A stretch of 64,000 nt of DNA, taken from the NCBI RefSeq assembly GCF_027947595.1, contig NZ_CP116257.1, positions 3,844,001-3,908,000 of the forward strand. The letters are read 5' to 3'. Shown here piece after piece: positions 60,640 through 64,000 of this stretch. The stretch's first letter is position 1. The number at the start of each line of letters is the position of its first letter. The translations under genes and the position numbers were made by a program. Source of the stretch: Streptomyces lienomycini. GTDB lineage: Bacteria; Actinomycetota; Actinomycetes; Streptomycetales; Streptomycetaceae. Below the pieces are notes generated by a model. It saw only the letters and a list, made by a program, of their open reading frames with translations, ran no database searches and was not told the origin of the DNA.

Positions 60640-61128
60640 ATGGTGACATCAGGCAGCGGGCGCAGAGGAAGCCGAGAGACCCGGGTCGCAGTCGTGCTGA
60701 CAGCGATCGTGGTCGCGGCGGCCTGGACGGGACCGGCCGCGGCAGCCGCCGACAGACCGTCGGCCAGTGCGCCGGTGACCGCGCGGGCGATCGCGCTGAG
60801 CGACCCGAGCCTCGAGGAGCAGGAGCAACTGCGGGCGATCGCCGGCGCCATCTGGACGCCCGAACTGGCAGCCGGCTGGAACATGAACGCCGAAGTGGCC
60901 GACGTCCTGTCCACGGCCACCGGCGAGATCCTCAAGTGCAGCGAGGCGTTCGCGCTCGTGCCGCGCCCGGCCGGTTTCGTGCCCGGACTCGGCTATCTGG
61001 TCAACTACTGGAAGAACCTGCGCGACTACTTCCTCGTAGTCAAGAACGACCGGACGTACCGCGCGTGCGTCGTCACCGCCGCGGCCAACTATCGCTCCCC
61101 GATCGAGATGGCCTCCATGGGCATCTGA
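60640..61128 (+). CDS. Small secreted protein, unknown function
   Basis: The 162-residue protein has a signal peptide with n-region RGSRETR, hydrophobic core VAVVLTAIVVAAAWTG and cleavage near AAAAAD. The mature part (about 125 residues) is mixed helical with two cysteines (Cys112 in LKCSEAF and Cys146 in RACVV), which could form one disulfide. GYLVNYWKNLRDYFLVVKND is a distinctive aromatic patch. I recognise no family. GGGAGGGG precedes the ATG strongly, and upstream sequence lacks a better start. Confidence 0.65.
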   Translation: MVTSGSGRRGSRETRVAVVLTAIVVAAAWTGPAAAAADRPSASAPVTARAIALSDPSLEEQEQLRAIAGAIWTPELAAGWNMNAEVADVLSTATGEILKCSEAFALVPRPAGFVPGLGYLVNYWKNLRDYFLVVKNDRTYRACVVTAAANYRSPIEMASMGI

Positions 61129-61316
61129 TCCCGCCGGGCGTTCCCGCTGCGGTCGGCACGCGTGCCAGTGCGCCCAGACCGACCGGACCCTGTCCCGGCC
61201 GATCACCGGAATCGAAGAACGAACCGGCGCACGATGGTTGTCGCCATGGCAGGCGTGCTGTCGCCCGGACTGCCGGGCGGTGAGCGTCGAGCAGAGTGCT
61301 GCCACGTGGTGCGGTC

Positions 61317-61743
61317 TCAGCTGTGCAGCCCGGCTTCCCACTTGCGCCGGCGCAGCGTGTCGTCGCTGAAGAGGTGCTGGCTCCGGTCGAGCAGTTCACG
61401 CACCTCCGCGTTGCCGTGCGACGCGACCGGCGACGGATGCCAGCGCTGTGCTGATCGCGCGGCCCAGGTGCGCAGTTTCGCATCCGGGTCCGCGGATCCG
61501 CCCGTCGCGGTGGCAGAGGGCGAGTGCGAGCCGGGACTCGCCGAGCTGAGGGACGTCCGCGGGCAGTGAGGCCGAGTACCCCCACCCGGGCAGGAACCGG
61601 GCGTGGTGCCAGGTCACCTCGCGCACTCCCGCGTCCAGCGCGAGCCAGTCGGCGGGGCTGGCGACGTCAAGCGTGCTGTGAAGCGGCGCACCTCCCGCGA
61701 GCCGCGTCGCTGCCGCTGCGCCGTTCTCGATGTCGTCAAGCAT
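61317..61743 (-). pseudogene. HEAT/leucine-rich-variant-like protein, frameshifted
   Basis: From ATG 61743 the reading is MLDDIENGAAAATRLAGGAP, then TWHHARFLPGWGYSASLPAD and ALALCHRDGRIR, after which the frame changes near 61487. The other frame continues DAKLRTWAARSAQRWHPSPV, SHGNAEVRELLDRSQHLFSD and RRRKWEAGLHS to the stop at 61317. One inserted base restores a protein of about 140 residues with short helical repeats (A-x-x-P-x-x-x-x-x-x-LA). In the frame as sequenced the product runs on past its natural end. A sequencing error is possible. The start overlaps the stop of the short ORF upstream. Confidence 0.6.
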
Positions 61744-61859
61744 TACCGCCCCTCCAGCAGTCGTGCCAGGTGATCGTAGAGGGCGGGTTCGGGTAGGGCG
61801 CGCGGATTTTGCCCGGTGATCGCGAAGGGCCGCCGCCGATGCCCTCTCACGACGATCAT
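61743..61859 (-). CDS. Short ORF or gene remnant upstream of the frameshifted gene
   Basis: The 38-residue reading is MIVVRGHRRRPFAITGQNPR then ALPEPALYDHLARLLEGR, ending TAATG in overlap with the next start. The end looks like the C-terminus of a larger protein coupled to its downstream neighbour, but no convincing upstream coding sequence remains in the 155 bases before the MDR gene. It may be a remnant. I recognise no family. Confidence 0.35.
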   Translation of the reverse strand: MIVVRGHRRRPFAITGQNPRALPEPALYDHLARLLEGR

Positions 61860-62015
61860 CGCGGGGGTTCTCCGGTGCCGGGGCTTCCTCCGGTGGAGCC
61901 GTGCGCGCGTGACGGCGTTCAGCCGCCCCGGACCGCAGTCGTCGTGCAGCGGCGGCGACCGGCGGCCCCACGACGTACGTTCTCACCCTGCGCCGGATGC
62001 CCGCAGCCGGGCACC

Positions 62016-62972
62016 TCAGAGGTCGATGACGACCTTGCCGCGGACGTGTCGGGCTGCCTGGAGTTCGACGGCCGCGCGGATGTCCTCGACGGGGTAGGCC
62101 GCCGCGATGGGTACACGCAGGCGGCCTGCCTCGACAAGGCGCGCGATGCTCTCCAGGGCGCCGGGCGCGGCGTTGGCGCCGCTGGCAGCGGGAATGCCGT
62201 GGACCTGGCCCGCGATGGTGCAGATACGGTCGTCCGGGACCTCCAGTTCGCGTGCGACGTGCACCGTGTCCGTGCCGTGCAGGTCCAGGGCCGCGGTGAC
62301 AGTGCCCGCACCGAGGTCGCGGACTCTGCCGGCCAGGCCCTCGCCGTAAGCGACCGGTTCGGCGCCGAGACTTCGCAGGTACTGGGCCGACGACGGCGAG
62401 CCGGTACCGATGACACGCGCGCCCGCGATGCGTGCCAGCTGCACGGCGAACACGCCGACCCCGCCGCCCGCGCCGCCGATCAGGACCGTGTCGCCCGGAC
62501 CGAGGCCGAGGACGTCGAGGGCGGCGGACGCGGTGCTGCCCGCGATCGCAAGCGTGGCGGCGGTACGGTCGTCGACGCCGTCCGGGGTGCGGTGGGCGAT
62601 GCCGCTGGCGATGTTCCCGTTCGCGTCGAGGACGATGTGGTCGGCGACCGCCCGGGACAGGGCCGTGCCGAACACGCGGTCGCCCAATGCGTAGCCGCTC
62701 GCGTCGGCCCCGACCTGGTCGACGACTCCGGAGTAGTCGGTCCCGAAGCCGCAGGGCAGGCTCAGGCCGAACCGTGCCGCCGTCTCGGGGTCGGCGGTCA
62801 TGAACCAGTCCATGGGATTCAGCCCGGCCGCTGACACGCGGACACGGATCTGACCGGCGCCCGCCTGAGGTTCGGGTACGTCCTTGAGTGTCAGGACCTC
62901 CGGGCCGCCGAACGAGTCGAGCAGGACAGCCCTGCTCGCGCCGTCTCGGAGTGTGTCGCCATGTCGCTGCAT
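62016..62972 (-). CDS. MDR-superfamily NADP-dependent oxidoreductase
   Basis: The 318-residue protein has the zinc-free quinone-reductase layout: RAVLLDSFGGPEVLTLKDVP opening, GLNPMDWFM, GTDYSGVVDQVG and nucleotide motif LIGGAGGGVGVFAVQLARIA (near 164-183), ending RHVRGKVVIDL. It closely resembles TetR-controlled oxidoreductases of actinobacteria. It is divergent from the TetR gene at 63051, whose tandem operators lie in the 80-base gap, so repression by that regulator is likely. The substrate is unknown. Confidence 0.88.
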   Translation of the reverse strand: MQRHGDTLRDGASRAVLLDSFGGPEVLTLKDVPEPQAGAGQIRVRVSAAGLNPMDWFMTADPETAARFGLSLPCGFGTDYSGVVDQVGADASGYALGDRVFGTALSRAVADHIVLDANGNIASGIAHRTPDGVDDRTAATLAIAGSTASAALDVLGLGPGDTVLIGGAGGGVGVFAVQLARIAGARVIGTGSPSSAQYLRSLGAEPVAYGEGLAGRVRDLGAGTVTAALDLHGTDTVHVARELEVPDDRICTIAGQVHGIPAASGANAAPGALESIARLVEAGRLRVPIAAAYPVEDIRAAVELQAARHVRGKVVIDL

Positions 62973-63007
62973 GTCCTACTCGTTTCGTCGTGTTCGTGAG
63001 CCACCTC

Positions 63008-63027
63008 AAACGGACTATGCTCCGTTT
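63008..63027. promoter_or_regulatory. TetR operator 1, AAACGGA-N6-TCCGTTT
   Basis: Perfect 7-bp arms lie between the MDR and TetR genes, 34 bases from a near-identical second site. They are probably bound by the TetR protein encoded at 63051. Confidence 0.7.
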
Positions 63028-63041
63028 ATGACATCCAGCAT

Positions 63042-63061
63042 AACCGGAGCGTGATCCGTTT
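63042..63061. promoter_or_regulatory. TetR operator 2, overlapping the TetR start
   Basis: AACCGGA-GCGTGA-TCCGTTT differs from operator 1 by one base in the left arm. It covers the annotated GTG start (63051), which favours the in-frame TTG at 63060 as the true start or tight autoregulation. Confidence 0.6.
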
Positions 63062-63638
63062 GACGAGTCCCAGGTCGCGTGCGACACGGGCCGACGCCGC
63101 CCGCAACCGCGAACAACTGCTCGAGGTCGCCACCCGCATGCTCGCCTCGGCCGACGCCGAGACGTCCATGCGCGCTATCGCTCGCGAGGCCGGTGTCGGT
63201 ATCGCGACGCTCTACCGCCACTTCCCGACGCGCGAGTCCCTCGTGGAGGCCGTCTACAGCGACCAAGTCGTCCGCCTCACCAACGGCGCCGAGGACCTGC
63301 TCGCGGCCGAGACCCCTGCGGTTGCGATGCGACGCTGGATGGACCTCTTCGGCAACTGGATCGCGACGAAGAACGGCATGCTCGACACCCTGCTGACCCT
63401 GATCGAGTCCGGCGCGGTCGGCCACGCCCAAACCAGGGACAACCTTCTGAACGCCATATCGACGATCCTCGACGCCGGTCGCGCCGCCGGAGACCTGCGG
63501 CCCGACGTCACCGCCGAAGAGATCGCAGCGAGCCTCATCGGGATCTTCACCGTCGCGCACCAGTCGGGCCCTGCGGTCACAGCCGATCGCCTCCTGGACA
63601 TCCTCCTCGACGGCCTTCGACCTCAAGGGCCCCGGTGA
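63051..63638 (+). CDS. TetR-family regulator of the divergent MDR gene
   Basis: The 195-residue protein has the HTH ASADAETSMRAIAREAGVGI then ATLYRHFPTRESLVEAVY near residues 33-68, and a ligand domain with MRRWMDLFGNWIATKNGML typical of the TetR_C_33-type regulators. It resembles the regulator at 10258-10845 in its HTH. The GTG start lies inside operator 2; a TTG at 63060 gives a product three residues shorter and is also possible. It is divergent from an oxidoreductase and probably represses it. Confidence 0.88.
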   Translation: MIRLTSPRSRATRADAARNREQLLEVATRMLASADAETSMRAIAREAGVGIATLYRHFPTRESLVEAVYSDQVVRLTNGAEDLLAAETPAVAMRRWMDLFGNWIATKNGMLDTLLTLIESGAVGHAQTRDNLLNAISTILDAGRAAGDLRPDVTAEEIAASLIGIFTVAHQSGPAVTADRLLDILLDGLRPQGPR

Positions 63639-63673
63639 GGACCCGCCGCGCGGTACGGAGCGCGGCTGAAGGC

Positions 63674-63760
63674 TCAGCCGAAACGCAGGTCGGAGACGAT
63701 CCGGGTCAGCAGCCCGACGGGGCCGAGTCCGACCGCGAGGGCGAGGAAGCCGGCTGAGAC
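63674..63760 (-). pseudogene. Transporter remnant (last membrane span only)
   Basis: The minus-strand frame reads EPAVSAGFLALAVGLGPVGL then LTRIVSDLRFG and a stop, the last span and tail of a membrane transporter. Upstream (beyond 63760) the frame runs into the TetR remnant on the other strand. No start or remaining spans exist in the window, so it is a 3' fragment. Confidence 0.5.
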
Positions 63761-64000
63761 AGCGGGCTCGAGGCAACGCTCAACGACGTCGCCCACTACA
63801 CCGGCGTGGGCGTGGGCACGGCCTACCGGCGGTCCTCGTCGAGGCCCTCGCGGAGCCGAACCCTGGGACGGTCCCGTGCGGTACCTGGAGCGCTCGCCGG
63901 CGATCCAGGCGAAGGATCGAGGCATGGCGGAGCGTGGTCGTGCCCCGGCGTCTCCCATCTTGCTGCCGGGCGAGTGCTCAGGGCCGGCATGCGGCGTCCT
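63757..64000 (+). pseudogene. TetR-family regulator remnant, frameshifted, running off the window
   Basis: One frame reads GLEATLNDVAHYTGVGVGTA then YRR, the TetR HTH (pattern ATLDDIARHAGVGVGTVYRR) without its first helix. After a frame change near 63835 another frame reads EPWDGPVRYLERSPAIQAKD then RGMAERG, also typical of this TetR group. The gene has lost its start and carries at least one frameshift. It abuts the transporter fragment back to back, repeating the arrangement seen at 56489-56996. Confidence 0.6.

Noticed and set aside
60378..60935. Minus-strand ORF of 185 codons in the gap before the small secreted protein
   Set aside because: Half of it is antisense to the secreted-protein gene and no start signal or family motif is present.

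Overview
The window is high-GC DNA with GTG and TTG starts, strong third-position G/C bias and dense one-component regulators. It carries several Streptomyces hallmarks: a CatR/catalase pair, a 2-methylisoborneol (2-MIB) operon with a family 2B encapsulin, an ECF41 sigma factor and a rifampicin monooxygenase homologue. It is best read as a Streptomyces chromosome segment of accessory character, probably from an arm. I see no rRNA, tRNA, CRISPR, prophage or insertion sequence.

0-12 kb: small regulator/enzyme pairs. These are MarR with a metallo-hydrolase, a Rox-type FAD monooxygenase behind a short leader ORF and stem-loop, ArsR with an MFS exporter sharing nested operators, LysR with an aldo/keto reductase, a DEAH helicase with four helicase-associated repeats, and TetR with an SDR. 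Two decayed genes (a TetR and a metallo-beta-lactamase-fold gene) lie between them. 12-16 kb: ankyrin protein, catalase and the Fur-family regulator CatR, then a CorA-like membrane protein.

16-24 kb: a PucR-type regulator followed by a PLP decarboxylase, a frameshifted M55 D-aminopeptidase and an APC permease, then a KimA-like potassium importer. 24-30 kb: a GT-C-like membrane protein coupled to an MFS gene, two alpha/beta hydrolases and TetR regulators. 30-35 kb: a family 2B encapsulin shell, 2-MIB synthase with a long disordered N-terminus, and geranyl diphosphate 2-C-methyltransferase, which together make 2-MIB with the cyclase probably inside the shell. 35-42 kb: a six-gene minus-strand operon for aromatic-ring catabolism (two FAH-family hydrolases, cyclase-family hydrolase, flavin monooxygenase, ACMSD-like amidohydrolase, extradiol dioxygenase) with a divergent LysR activator.

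42-52 kb: a carbohydrate locus that looks dedicated to mucin-type core-1 O-glycan (Gal-beta-1,3-GalNAc). A secreted GH101 endo-alpha-N-acetylgalactosaminidase, an ABC importer and a GH35 beta-galactosidase without signal peptide are flanked by near-identical inverted promoter/operator modules. A third operator copy lies inside the binding-protein coding sequence and a fourth in the GH101 upstream region. A broken LacI-type regulator lies next to GH101.

52-64 kb: amidase, ECF41 sigma factor with its carboxymuconolactone-decarboxylase-like target, a nucleotidyltransferase-like protein, AraC, two MDR oxidoreductases, a class A beta-lactamase-fold secreted hydrolase, a small secreted protein and a TetR with tandem operators. 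This part is visibly decaying. Two pairs of divergent gene remnants each lost both 5' ends and are joined back to back, and another gene is frameshifted.
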